Part shown: piece by piece, positions 16,276 to 24,404 of the stretch
Layout of the letters: the number at the start of each line of letters is the position of its first letter
Position numbering within the stretch: the first letter of the stretch is position 1
Source: DASRIA01 sp038203635
GTDB taxonomy: Bacteria > Actinomycetota > Thermoleophilia > Solirubrobacterales > JBBDJG01
Length of the DNA stretch: 46,949 nucleotides
Direction: 5' to 3'
NCBI GenBank assembly: GCA_038203635.1
Contig: JBBRDT010000013.1
Location: 1 to 46,949 of the forward strand
Translations under genes and position numbers: made by a program
The notes under the pieces: model-generated
Database searches by the model: none
The model's input: only the letters and a program-made list of their open reading frames with translations
Told to the model about the DNA's origin: nothing

Positions 16276-17004
16276 TCAGCCGAGGGGCGTGGGCGTGGCG
16301 CTCTTCGATGCCGCGCCGCACTTCGGGCAGAAGCGCCACCCCGGGCGCACGTCCGACCGGCAGCGCGGACACCGCTCGCCGAGCAGCGGCAGCGGGGAGA
16401 CGACCGCCCCCTCATCGTCCTTCGCAGGGTCCGCCTCGGTGTCCGGCAGCACCTTCACCGGACGGGGCACGGGCGCCGGGCGCGGGTGGCGATCCCGATA
16501 CGCCTCCATCAGCCCGCGGATAGCGTCGACGGCCTGCCGGGCCGCCTCGTACGGGCGTTCCACCGGGATGGCATTGCGGGCCTTCCAAGGATTGTCGCGG
16601 CTGTCGGCCCAGTAGACACGGCACGAGGCGATCTTCACCGGTGCGTCGACGGCGATCACGCCGCGAGACTTGTCCGTGTTCAGGCGAACCCCGATCACGC
16701 TCTCGTACTCGAAGGCCTTGGCCCGTGCGCCCATGATGGCTCCGGACCGTGCACCCGTCTTGATCACGAGGATGCGCTCCCCGGTCGCAACGATCGCCGC
16801 CCCTCCGGCGCCCCTCACCACGACGTGCGGATGTTCTCCGGGCAGCAGCGCGCCGAACATCACTGCGCGCGCCTTGTCATCGAGGCCACGAATGTCCTCG
16901 ATGATCGACAGCGCGAGATCGCCGGGGATCTTGCTCTTCCCGGCGTCAGGCTCTCCGTGCGTTCCGGAGGCGTGCGGCTCGCGATCCGGCGCGTCGGCCT
17001 GCAC
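16276..17004 (-). CDS. PH-like domain protein with C-terminal double zinc ribbon
   Basis: A 242-residue soluble protein of unknown role. The middle (about residues 45-135) has the pattern of bacterial PH-like domains: LLPGEHPHVVVRGAGGAAIV, TGERILVIKTGARSG, then FEYESVIGVRLN. A Pro-rich linker follows, and the C-terminus carries CPRCRSDVRPGWRFCPKCG, a zinc ribbon with two CxxC pairs as seen in proteins that bind partners or lipids at the membrane. The GTG at 17004 is chosen because GGAGG lies eight bases ahead; a TTG at 17019 has no such site. It is transcribed away from the YihY gene, with an AT-rich intergenic region between them. Confidence 0.78.
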   Translation of the reverse strand: MQADAPDREPHASGTHGEPDAGKSKIPGDLALSIIEDIRGLDDKARAVMFGALLPGEHPHVVVRGAGGAAIVATGERILVIKTGARSGAIMGARAKAFEYESVIGVRLNTDKSRGVIAVDAPVKIASCRVYWADSRDNPWKARNAIPVERPYEAARQAVDAIRGLMEAYRDRHPRPAPVPRPVKVLPDTEADPAKDDEGAVVSPLPLLGERCPRCRSDVRPGWRFCPKCGAASKSATPTPLG

Positions 17005-17103
17005 CGTGGCGTCCTCCAACAGCTAGTCCGTTTTCAGCATGCCGCAGTATCCCCTGCGGGGCAGGAAGCGTAGCCAATCAACCTGGTTTCTGGCAAATAG
17101 CGG

Positions 17104-17187
17104 CTTTTTGCACGGCAAAAAGTTGCATTGCTCCGGCCACATTGGAAGGGTTCGCAAATTCGGCTTTTCCCAAGTCGGCGAAAAGCC
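17104..17187. promoter_or_regulatory. AT-rich divergent regulatory region with two inverted repeats
   Basis: The 199-base gap between the PH-like and YihY genes is visibly richer in A and T than its surroundings. It holds two perfect 8-bp inverted repeats: CTTTTTGC-ACG-GCAAAAAG at 17104-17122 and GGCTTTTC-(10 bases)-GAAAAGCC at 17162-17187. Both have AT-rich cores, unlike the GC stem-loops elsewhere in the window. They may be operators or RNA structures controlling the divergent genes; nothing more specific can be said. Confidence 0.4.
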
Positions 17188-17203
17188 ATGCTCGACAACG
17201 GCA

Positions 17204-18721
17204 ATGGATGGCCGAGAGACAGATGCGAGGCACGAGACGCCCCTGAGCGCGGGCGACAGCGTGCGCGGAAACGTGCGCGGGGCGCTCCATGACCTGGCGT
17301 CGGCGGGACTGCCCGACAAGGCGGCTCCGCTGACCTTCTATGCAGCTCTGTGCGTGGTGGCCGCCCTCACCAGCCTGGTCGCTCTGCTGGGTCTGATCGG
17401 CAGCTACCCGGAGACCAGCAACTCGGTCCTGGAGGTGATCCAAAAGCTGCGTGATACCTCTGGCGCGGGCGCGTTCGAGGGGCCGGTCGAGGATCTGATC
17501 AGGGACAAGCAGCTGGCCATGCTGCTGTTCATCGGAGGACTGGTGGCGACCGCAGGGACGACCTCCCTGTACCTGCGAGCATTCCGTCGGGCATCCCGTC
17601 CGCTCACGGGATACCAGGAGAGCCCGCTCCCCGCACGAGGCCCCTCTCACGTACTCGCGCTTGTGGTGGCGACCGAGCTGATCGTCCTCGCCGGGTTGTG
17701 CGTGATCGTGTCGGGATCGCTCGCGCATGCGATCGGCGACGTGGTCGGCCTGTCCCACGAGGCGGTCGTCTCCTGGGACATCGTGAAGTGGCCTCTGCTG
17801 CTCGTGATGACGTTCGTGGGCTTCGCGTCGCTGCAGCGATCGGCATTCAGCGATCCCAGGGTGCTCGCGTCGAGCTCCGCCACGTCGAGCCAGGTGGTGG
17901 CCACGCTCGCGTGGGTGTTCGCGGTCACGGGCTTCGCCCTCTATCTCGCGAGCTTCAAGACGTTCGAGAACACGTACGGCACGATCGGATCGGGGCTCGT
18001 CCTGCTGGTCTGGCTGACGATGTTCACCATGCTCTACTACGTGACGCCCGATTTCCGGATAACGGGCATCACGGCACTGGGTGCAGGCGCGGCGCTTTCA
18101 ACCGTCACGTGGCTCGCCGTGAACGCGGTGCTTGCCGTCTGTGTCGCAAACCTTGCTTCGCTTCGCGGTGGCCTCGCAACGATCTTGATCGGCGTCGCCT
18201 TCCTCGTGGCGCTGTGGATCTCGAACGTCGTGGTGCTTCTGGGCGTTCGGCTCAACGCACTCGGGGTCCTCTGGCCCGACACAACTTCGGTGGCCGGTCG
18301 TGCATCGGCGCACCACCCGATCGCGGCGTCACGCGCGCGTGCAGAGGAACTCGTCCGGGTCGTCGGTCACGCACTGGAGAACGACGTTCCCCACGACGGG
18401 ATGCTGAGCCCGATCGCCGACCCCGACGAGGCGACGGCGCGCCTGTCCGACCTGGAGCTGGACCTCGCCGACTGGGGCTTCACCTACGGCGTTGCCTGGG
18501 CGGCAGCGAGGGCGCAGGATCCGCAGGAGGACGACGACTCGGTTGCCGAGCGCGCACTGGGGGCGGCCCGTGAGGTGTTCCGGCTGTACTGCGGACAGGA
18601 GGGCTGGGACGATCACATCCGCCGCGAGATCAGGCGGCGCCGGCCGCGAGAGGACTTCGTCGTCGAGCGGATCGAGGGGGCGGCCGGCAACGGCCGCGGC
18701 CAGTACGGGCTGCTGCGCTGA
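17204..18721 (+). CDS. YihY/BrkB-family membrane protein
   Basis: 505-residue inner-membrane protein. The N-terminal two-thirds has the six-helix YihY/BrkB pattern (formerly called ribonuclease BN): AGLPDKAAPLTFYAALCVVA at the start, KTFENTYGTIGSGLVLLVWL near residue 255, and WISNVVVLLGVRLNA at the end of the membrane part. A soluble, acidic C-terminal tail of about 150 residues follows with no known domain. The role of the family is not settled; transport or envelope functions have been proposed. The ATG at 17204 is preferred over an earlier one at 17039 because the region before it is AT-rich, structured and not family-like. It ends immediately before the stop of the opposing beta-helix gene. 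Confidence 0.85.
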   Translation: MDGRETDARHETPLSAGDSVRGNVRGALHDLASAGLPDKAAPLTFYAALCVVAALTSLVALLGLIGSYPETSNSVLEVIQKLRDTSGAGAFEGPVEDLIRDKQLAMLLFIGGLVATAGTTSLYLRAFRRASRPLTGYQESPLPARGPSHVLALVVATELIVLAGLCVIVSGSLAHAIGDVVGLSHEAVVSWDIVKWPLLLVMTFVGFASLQRSAFSDPRVLASSSATSSQVVATLAWVFAVTGFALYLASFKTFENTYGTIGSGLVLLVWLTMFTMLYYVTPDFRITGITALGAGAALSTVTWLAVNAVLAVCVANLASLRGGLATILIGVAFLVALWISNVVVLLGVRLNALGVLWPDTTSVAGRASAHHPIAASRARAEELVRVVGHALENDVPHDGMLSPIADPDEATARLSDLELDLADWGFTYGVAWAAARAQDPQEDDDSVAERALGAAREVFRLYCGQEGWDDHIRREIRRRRPREDFVVERIEGAAGNGRGQYGLLR

Positions 18722-20140
18722 CTAACGCCTGATACGCACGCGCAGGGACGCCGAGGAGCCCACACCCGGGATGTGTGTGCGCAGGCGCAGCGCGCGAGCT
18801 TTGCGCGACAGCCGCGCCGACCCGAGCACGAGGCGCGCCGGCGGCCGGCGGCGGAGCCGCAGCCGCAGGACGGAGCGGAACTTCCCCGCGGCGCTCAGCC
18901 GTGCGCTGCGGACGCGGACCCAGCGGCTGCCCCGCCGCACCTCGATCCGGACACGTTTGTTCGATGCCCCGGCCGTGAGACTGCCCGACAGGACGAAGCG
19001 CCCCCCGACCCGCACCCAGCGACGGCTGCTCTGAAGCGCGAGCCGCCGCGCTGCGCTCTTGCCCGGTCCCCCGCCGGGCGATCCGCCACCAGGGTCGACG
19101 ACCAGCGGCGCGCAGGGCGTTCCCGGGACGATGCGGAAGTCCTTCGCCGCGGCGTTCACGTACGCGGGCTCAACGTAGAAGTTGTTCACGAGCGCGAATC
19201 CTTCGCCCGCCTTCTGGAAGGTGGGCGGCCAGATGCAGTTCTCGCGCAGGACGTTCCCGGTGCCGTGCTTGCCGCATCCCGACCACGAGCCCACGTTCTC
19301 CTTGACCCGCGGATGCGACAGCACGTTGCGCTCGACGATGTTGTTGTCGGACGACGCGCAGCCGCCGTCCTTGGTGTCGCCCCCGAAGCTGATGTTGTCG
19401 CCGTTCCCGTAAACGATGTTGCGGGCGATGTAGTTGCCGTCCGCATCCGGGAACATCTGGATGCCGGTATCGGCGTTGTCGTAGACCCAGTTGTCGGTCA
19501 CCTGTGCGCAGCACGGCGAGTGCAGGTAGATCCCGTGCTGGTGGTTGGTGGGCGGCAGCTGCCCGCAGTCGTGAATCCGGTTGCGGCGGATGACGACGCG
19601 CGGGGCGCGACCGAATGACTCGTTGCCGACCGCGAAGCAGATCGCGGTGTGGCGGTTGGTGACCTCGTTGCCGATGAACGCAATGCTCTCCCCGTGGACG
19701 GTCGGGCTGGGCAGCAGCTCGCTCCCGTCGCTCGGCGCGGCGGAGCCGTCGAAGGTGATGTCCTGGAAGGTCAGGTAGGAGCTGGTCTGATCGGTGGTGA
19801 GCCGGCCGAGGAAGGTCGCGCGCTCGCCCGGATAGCTCTGGATCGTGATCGGGGCGCCCGGCGCGCCGTTCGCATTGACCTCCACGTTCTCCCTGTAGGT
19901 CCCCGAGCGCAGGCAACCGGTCTGGCCCGGCGCCAGCGAATGCGAGAGCTTGTTGAAGGTGGCGTAGGGCGCAGCCGCCGTGCCCGCGGCGCTGTCGGAT
20001 CCGCCCGGGGCGGTGACACGCGTACAGGCGCCGGCCTGCGCGGGGCTGAGAGCCGCCGGCACCAGGAGCGCGAGCGCGCAGGCGAGACAGAGGCGCATGC
20101 AGGCAAGCGCGCCGGGAGAGGGAGGGTTTCTCCGAAGCAT
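18722..20140 (-). CDS. Secreted right-handed beta-helix protein
   Basis: About 472 residues. A signal peptide with a hydrophobic core (LCLACALALLVPAAL) ends near SPAQAGA. Residues about 45-350 form a parallel beta-helix of the pectate-lyase/PbH1 type: a GSDSAAGTAAAPYATF start, RSGTYRENVEVN, and then repeated coils rich in Asn (NEVTNRHTAI, RNRIHDCG, NWVYDNADTGIQM, RNIVYGNGDNI, NNIVERNVL). Such proteins bind or cut polysaccharides. The C-terminal 120 residues are Arg/Ser-rich with paired beta-strand motifs (RRWVRVGGRFVLSGSL), like cell-surface or adhesive domains. The ATG at 20140 is chosen for an AGGG eight bases ahead; starts at 20098 and 20161 are possible. No catalytic residues can be assigned. 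Confidence 0.82.
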   Translation of the reverse strand: MLRRNPPSPGALACMRLCLACALALLVPAALSPAQAGACTRVTAPGGSDSAAGTAAAPYATFNKLSHSLAPGQTGCLRSGTYRENVEVNANGAPGAPITIQSYPGERATFLGRLTTDQTSSYLTFQDITFDGSAAPSDGSELLPSPTVHGESIAFIGNEVTNRHTAICFAVGNESFGRAPRVVIRRNRIHDCGQLPPTNHQHGIYLHSPCCAQVTDNWVYDNADTGIQMFPDADGNYIARNIVYGNGDNISFGGDTKDGGCASSDNNIVERNVLSHPRVKENVGSWSGCGKHGTGNVLRENCIWPPTFQKAGEGFALVNNFYVEPAYVNAAAKDFRIVPGTPCAPLVVDPGGGSPGGGPGKSAARRLALQSSRRWVRVGGRFVLSGSLTAGASNKRVRIEVRRGSRWVRVRSARLSAAGKFRSVLRLRLRRRPPARLVLGSARLSRKARALRLRTHIPGVGSSASLRVRIRR

Positions 20141-20256
20141 GTCCATGGCCCTGCGATCCATCGCGGCCGCGCGGGGACGCAGCCTCCATGAGCCGAACTG
20201 ACCGCGCATCCTTGCAGAGTGCGGCGACGAACGTCTCTACCGGGCGAGAGGGCGCT

Positions 20257-20877
20257 CTAGCGCGCCTGCAGGGCGTCCATCCCGACCGCGAGCGCGAGGA
20301 CTACGCGGCGGTCGATCTTGCGCTCGGCGTCGCCCGAGACGTCGAGCCGGTAGCGGTCGCGTACTCCCAGGATGCGCTGCAGGCCGCCGATCCGCTCGTC
20401 CCCGACGAAGTAGTCGAAGTGATACGGGATCGGCAGCCAGTCGGCGAAGGAGCCGATGTACGGCACGAACCCGACGAGCCGGCGAAACAGTGCGACAAGC
20501 AGGCTGCGCTCACGCGCCGAGGCCACCTCGTTGCCGGCGGCGTCGTAGATGAGCCAGCTCGAACGCAGCAATGACTTGCCGAAGAGCTTGGCGAGCTGGC
20601 CGATGTGCTGCCCGGCCGGGTCGGTGATGTCATAGCGCGCCCGCGGATCCCAGACCTGCTGCGCCTTGATCCGGAAAACCTCTGCGGTCTTCGAGTCGTC
20701 GGTGAATGCGCGCAGGTCCTCCTTCAGCTTCATGCGCTTCTGCTCGACGAAGCACACCTCCTCGCCCGCAGACTTCTCGTCGGCGCCGAGCGTCGATACC
20801 TCGTACTGGTTGACCATCGGCCGGATCCGCTGGCTGAGGAAGAAACGGTCGTGCAGTTTTGGATCGATCGATGTCAT
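20257..20877 (-). CDS. LURP-one-related/scramblase-like (Tubby-C fold) protein
   Basis: 206 residues matching the beta-barrel LURP-one/phospholipid-scramblase-like group: DRFFLSQRIRPMVNQYEV at the start, VEQKRMKLKEDLRAFTDD, then AQQVWDPRARYDITDPAGQ and LLRSSWLIYDAAGNEVASA, a series of beta-strands around a central helix. Bacterial members have no agreed function. It has no signal peptide or sure membrane helix, although a hydrophobic stretch (LLVALFRRLVGFVPYIGSF, about residue 125) is present. It stands alone between the beta-helix gene and tRNA-Lys, all on the same strand. Confidence 0.75.
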   Translation of the reverse strand: MTSIDPKLHDRFFLSQRIRPMVNQYEVSTLGADEKSAGEEVCFVEQKRMKLKEDLRAFTDDSKTAEVFRIKAQQVWDPRARYDITDPAGQHIGQLAKLFGKSLLRSSWLIYDAAGNEVASARERSLLVALFRRLVGFVPYIGSFADWLPIPYHFDYFVGDERIGGLQRILGVRDRYRLDVSGDAERKIDRRVVLALAVGMDALQAR

Positions 20878-20911
20878 GTCGCAACCAAGTCAGCTCCTGC
20901 CGCTGGGACAG

Positions 20912-20984
<73 letters not shown>

Positions 20985-21006
20985 CGGCCCGGCATGGTAG
21001 TGCCAG

Positions 21007-21293
21007 CTACCGCTCAACCACCGGGCGCACCTCGATCGCGCCGCCCATGCGGGCCGCCGGGATTCGTGAGGCCAGCTCGATCGCGGCGTCGAGGCCCTCG
21101 GCCTCGAACACGAGGTAGCCGGCGAGCGCCTCCTTGGTCTCGGCAAACGGGCCGTCGGTGGTCAGCGTCTTGCCGTCCTGCACCCGCACGGTGGTTGCCG
21201 TCTCGGGGGCTGCAGCTGGAGACCCGGGCTGACGCCGGGGGTCTCGTTGATCGCCCGGTACGCCTCGTAGACCGCCTTCTGCTCCTCCTCCAT
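21007..21293 (-). pseudogene. YCII-related (YciI-like) protein, truncated and frameshifted
   Basis: Two frames contain parts of one YCII-domain protein. The first, from an ATG at 21293, reads EEEQKAVYEAYRAINETPGV and continues to LQPP. After a one-base loss in the C-run near 21212-21218 the second frame goes on with ETATTVRVQDGKTLTTDGPF, AETKEALAGYLVFEA and the C-terminal VEVRPVVER. YCII proteins of this type are usually about 110-120 residues and start with a strand such as MKYLLLI, which is missing here. So the gene lacks its first 18 or so codons and has a -1 frameshift. It is probably dead. Confidence 0.72.
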
Positions 21294-21339
21294 GAGACGA
21301 ACGGGGAGCGACGAAACCGACAGGTCTGCGCCAACCGGC

Positions 21340-22104
21340 CTACGGGCTGGTCTGGGCGCCCTGGCCGGGCAGGGGGCCGAAGTTCGTGCCGGGTTCCTCC
21401 TTGCCCTTCTTGCGAGCTTCGCGCTGGGCCTTCTCGGCCTCCTTGACCGCGGCCGCAATCTGCTGGCCCTGCTTCTTCAGGTCCTTGATCGAAGCGCGCA
21501 CCGTGTTGCGCTGATCGGACGGCGTTCCGCGCACGGCCTCCCTGGCCGCGCGATCGCCCCGTTCCACCTGATCCGCCCGGTAGGCGAAGTCGGCAAGCTG
21601 GAAATACCCGTTCGGGCTCGGTCGCGCCTCGAGCGCGAGCTCCTGGATGTCGGCCGCCTTGTCGTAGTCCTGGAGTGCTCCGAACGCGAGGGCCGCGGAG
21701 GCTGCGCCACTCGGATCGATCTTCTTCGGCTTCAGCTTCGCGTAGCGGTCCCACGCCTGCGTGACCTCGATCACAGCCTGCTGACCGCGGTCGGTGAGCG
21801 ACCCGGTGGTGGAGTCCGAGCCGGCGGGTGAGGACGCCAGGTTGAACTGAGCGCGCACCACCGCGATCCACGCGTCGGGATCGTCCGGGTTGCGCGCAAC
21901 TCGTCGCTGGGCCCGGTCGGCAACGTCCGTGAATGCGCTGTTGTCGGCGCTGCCGCCGCTGTTGCCGCGAAAGGCGTCGATCAGCCCGCCGCTGACGTTG
22001 CCGCCGACGCCGAACAGCACGAGGCCCCCGCCGAACAGGACCGCGAGCATCAGGTAGGTCACCTGGACCAGGCGCTTTCGTTTTCCCTTTAGGTCAAAGA
22101 GCAA
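21340..22104 (-). CDS. TPR-like protein with one N-terminal membrane anchor
   Basis: 254 residues. After a basic start (MLFDLKGKRKRLVQ) comes one membrane helix (VTYLMLAVLFGGGLVLFGVG, about residues 15-34), then a soluble region of paired helices (NPDDPDAWIAVVRAQFNLA; AALAFGALQDYDKAADIQEL; PNGYFQLADFAYRADQVERG) like tetratricopeptide repeats, and a charged, Lys/Glu/Gln-rich C-terminus. No enzymatic motif is present. It follows tatC by 24 bases on the same strand, so it may belong to the tat operon, perhaps as an envelope scaffold; that is inference. The anchored TPR pattern suggests it holds protein partners at the membrane surface. Confidence 0.7.
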   Translation of the reverse strand: MLFDLKGKRKRLVQVTYLMLAVLFGGGLVLFGVGGNVSGGLIDAFRGNSGGSADNSAFTDVADRAQRRVARNPDDPDAWIAVVRAQFNLASSPAGSDSTTGSLTDRGQQAVIEVTQAWDRYAKLKPKKIDPSGAASAALAFGALQDYDKAADIQELALEARPSPNGYFQLADFAYRADQVERGDRAAREAVRGTPSDQRNTVRASIKDLKKQGQQIAAAVKEAEKAQREARKKGKEEPGTNFGPLPGQGAQTSP

Positions 22105-22128
22105 TGAACTTCCTCGATTCCAGGCAGG

Positions 22129-22899
22129 TCAAGAAGAACCTTCGGCTGACGGCTCGGCGGGCGCGCGCTCTGCATCGGAGGGACCGAGCAGCGACGCCAG
22201 GACGATACTCAACTCGAACAGGATCACCAGTGGCACAGTCTCCAGCACCAGCGAGACCGGATCGACCGTCGGCAGCAGCGCCGCCAGCACGACGATCACG
22301 AAATAAGCGTAGCGACGCCACTCGCGCAGCTGGCGGGGCGTCACGATCCCGACGCGGGTCACTGCGAGGATGGCCATGGGGACCTGGAACGTGAGTCCCA
22401 TCGCGACCAGCATGAATGCGACGAAGCTGTAGTAGTCGCGCGCCCTCACCTGGATGTTGAACTGCTCGCCGTTGAAGTTCAGCAGGAACTCGACGGCGCG
22501 ATCGAGCACGATGAAGTACCCGAACGCGAGGCCGGCCACGAACAGCACCGGGATCATCAGCAGGATCGGCAGCGCGAGCCGCCGCTCGCCCGGGCTGAAC
22601 GCGGGCAGCACGAAGGCGTAGAGCTGATAGAGGACGACCGGCAGAGCTAGGGCGAGCCCGGCATACGCGGACACGGTGATCGTCGTCAGGAACGGCTCCG
22701 TCACCCCGAGGGTGATCGGCTTGAAGCCCTCGGGCAGCGGGGAGTTGAGGACGTCGAAGACCCTCTCTTCCTGCCAGAGGCACAGCCCGAAGCCCACGGC
22801 GAACGCGAGCACGGAGACGATGATCCGGGTCCTCAGCTCGTCGAGGTGCTCGACGAGCGTCAGCCGGTCGTCGTGGCTTACCGGCTTGATCCTGGCCAT
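22129..22899 (-). CDS. tatC: Sec-independent protein translocase TatC
   Basis: Core receptor of the twin-arginine pathway, which recognises RR signal peptides and moves folded proteins across the membrane. The signature VEHLDELRTRIIVSVLAF is at residues 17-34, followed by the six-helix pattern; the motifs LALPVVLYQLYAFVLPAFSP and FVAFMLVAMGLTFQVPMAIL are typical. Length 256 is normal. It lies 30 bases after tatA. The Rieske protein in this window has a likely Tat signal and would be a client. Confidence 0.96.
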   Translation of the reverse strand: MARIKPVSHDDRLTLVEHLDELRTRIIVSVLAFAVGFGLCLWQEERVFDVLNSPLPEGFKPITLGVTEPFLTTITVSAYAGLALALPVVLYQLYAFVLPAFSPGERRLALPILLMIPVLFVAGLAFGYFIVLDRAVEFLLNFNGEQFNIQVRARDYYSFVAFMLVAMGLTFQVPMAILAVTRVGIVTPRQLREWRRYAYFVIVVLAALLPTVDPVSLVLETVPLVILFELSIVLASLLGPSDAERAPAEPSAEGSS

Positions 22900-22929
22900 A
22901 CCGCTGGCTAGCGGGGGAAGGACGTCGCG

Positions 22930-23172
22930 CTACGGCCTGCGGTCGTGGACGACCTCGCCCTCGAGCGGACGATCCGCGGCAGCCGCGCTTGAGTCCTCCA
23001 ATTCGCGGACGTCGTCGTCATCATCGTGCTTGTCGCTCGTGACCGAGTCCTTGAACTCGCGGATGCCACGTCCCATGGAGCGACCCAGCTCGGGCAGGCG
23101 CTTCGGCCCGAAGATGACGAGCGCGAGGATCAGGATGAAGAGGATCTCCCAGGTGCCGATGCCAAAAGGCAT
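22930..23172 (-). CDS. tatA: Sec-independent translocase TatA/TatE-type subunit
   Basis: 80 residues with one N-terminal helix (IGTWEILFILILALVIF), the hinge FGPKRLPELGRSMGRGIREF and an amphipathic helix, then an acidic tail with a run of five Asp. This is the small Tat pore-forming subunit. No second tatA or tatB is seen nearby. It is co-transcribed with dcd upstream and tatC downstream. Confidence 0.94.
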   Translation of the reverse strand: MPFGIGTWEILFILILALVIFGPKRLPELGRSMGRGIREFKDSVTSDKHDDDDDVRELEDSSAAAADRPLEGEVVHDRRP

Positions 23173-23207
23173 GTGAACATGGTAGCGCTGGGCGGAGGCG
23201 TACCCGC

Positions 23208-23771
23208 TTATTCGAAATTTCGGTAGAAACGGGAGGGGGTCGGCTCCGCCTGGCCCTGGTACTTGGAGCCTGCTCCGCTGGCTCCGTAGGGGGTTTCCAC
23301 CGGTCCGTCCATGCGCATGAAGGAGATCTGCCCGATCGGCATGCCGTAGTAGATCGTGATGGGCAGGTTGGCGACGTTCGAGAGCTCGAGCGTGAGGTTG
23401 CCCTCGAACGAGGGGTCCACGAACCCTGCTGTGGAGTGGATCAGGAGGCCCAGCCGCCCAAGCGAGCTCTTGCCCTCGAGCCGCGCGACGATGTCGTCGG
23501 GCAGCGCGATCGACTCCAGGGTCTGACCAAGCACGAATTCTCCCGGATGGAGGATGAAGGGCTCCTGTCCGGACACCTCCACCAGCTCTGTGAGGCCGTC
23601 CATCGGCTGTCGCACGTCGATGTACGGGTAGCGGGAACTGTGGAACACCCGGAACTTGTTGTCCACGCGGACGTCCACGCTCGAGGGCTGGACGAGCCCC
23701 TCGTCGAAGGGGTTGATCACGATCCGCCCGGCGGCGATCTCGGCCTTGATCGTGCGGTCGCTGAGTACCAC
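23208..23771 (-). CDS. dcd: dCTP deaminase
   Basis: Deaminates dCTP to dUTP, feeding dTMP synthesis. In actinobacteria and some archaea the same enzyme also splits off pyrophosphate and yields dUMP directly. The 187-residue protein has the trimeric dUTPase-like fold: VLSDRTIKAEI at the start, VQPSSVDVRV, EFVLGQTLE, LEGKSSLGRLGLLIHSTAGF with the substrate-binding residues, and FEGNLTLELSN with the catalytic Glu. The C-terminal KYQGQ...PTPSRFYRNF closes the active site. GTG start. It heads the leftward dcd-tatA-tatC group. Whether this one is bifunctional cannot be decided by eye. Confidence 0.95.
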   Translation of the reverse strand: MVLSDRTIKAEIAAGRIVINPFDEGLVQPSSVDVRVDNKFRVFHSSRYPYIDVRQPMDGLTELVEVSGQEPFILHPGEFVLGQTLESIALPDDIVARLEGKSSLGRLGLLIHSTAGFVDPSFEGNLTLELSNVANLPITIYYGMPIGQISFMRMDGPVETPYGASGAGSKYQGQAEPTPSRFYRNFE

Positions 23772-23851
23772 GGCGTCGCGGATTCTAGTTGCCCCCTGGC
23801 CCGCGGCGGACGAGCCTAAAGCTCGGAGCTCCTTCCGCCGATATGTGCGCC

Positions 23852-24274
23852 ATGGAGATGGAGACGTCTGGCGGACAGCAAAACCACAGGGTCAAGCGAG
23901 TCGCCCTGCCCAGCGGCAAGACCATCGAGGTCGTCTACTTCGACGACCACGCCGCCCGGGCCGCCGCGACGCCGTGCCGCACCGAGGAGCTGCACCTGTG
24001 CCCCGACTGTGACGCCAGCCTCGTGTATCCCACACAGTGGAGCGAGGTGGACCGTATGCAGTGGGAGGTCACGCTGCGGTGCCCAAACTGCGAGTGGCTC
24101 CACACGGGCGTCTACGACCAGGACACGGTCGAGCGCTTCGACGAGGAGCTGGACCGCGGGACGGACAACCTCGTCGACGACCTCAAGCGACTGATCCGGG
24201 CGAACATGGAGGAAGAGATCGAGCGGTTCTCCAAAGCCCTGGTCGAGAATCACATCCTCCCCGAAGACTTCTAG
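23852..24274 (+). CDS. Conserved-looking zinc-ribbon protein of unknown function
   Basis: About 140 residues, acidic. Two CxxC pairs, CPDCDASLVYP and CPNCEWLHTG, about 32 residues apart, form a probable zinc ribbon around residues 50-87. The N-terminal part (VKRVALPSGKTIEVVYFDDH) may be a small beta domain; the C-terminal 55 residues form an acidic helix (FDEELDRGTDNLVDDLKRLI, then EEEIERFSKAL). No family is recognised. The ATG at 23852 is my choice; an ATG at 23843 and longer versions are open. It is divergent from dcd and ends before a cluster of stem-loops. A regulator or metal-binding adaptor is possible, but nothing shows which. Confidence 0.7.
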   Translation: MEMETSGGQQNHRVKRVALPSGKTIEVVYFDDHAARAAATPCRTEELHLCPDCDASLVYPTQWSEVDRMQWEVTLRCPNCEWLHTGVYDQDTVERFDEELDRGTDNLVDDLKRLIRANMEEEIERFSKALVENHILPEDF

Positions 24275-24303
24275 AGACTTCCTCCCGCAATCACCCTCCC
24301 CCT

Positions 24304-24397
24304 GCCGCCGGTCCAATAGGGCCGGCGGTCCCTATTTAGGGACATGAAGGGGCCGGCGTAGCCGGACCCACAGGACTTTAGGTGGCGGCGAAGCCGC
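24304..24397. terminator. Cluster of four stem-loops between convergent genes
   Basis: In the 130 bases between the zinc-ribbon gene (+) and the polyprenyl synthase gene (-) there are four stem-loops: CCGCCGGTCC-AATA-GGGCCGGCGG (24304-24327, ten pairs with one G-T), GTCCCTA-TT-TAGGGAC (24327-24342), an imperfect nine-pair stem with loop GTA (24348-24368), and GGCGGC-GAA-GCCGCC (24383-24397). None has a long T-run, so they may act as Rho-dependent or bidirectional barriers. The last two share the GNA-loop design. Confidence 0.5.
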
Positions 24398-24404
24398 CTC
24401 GATA

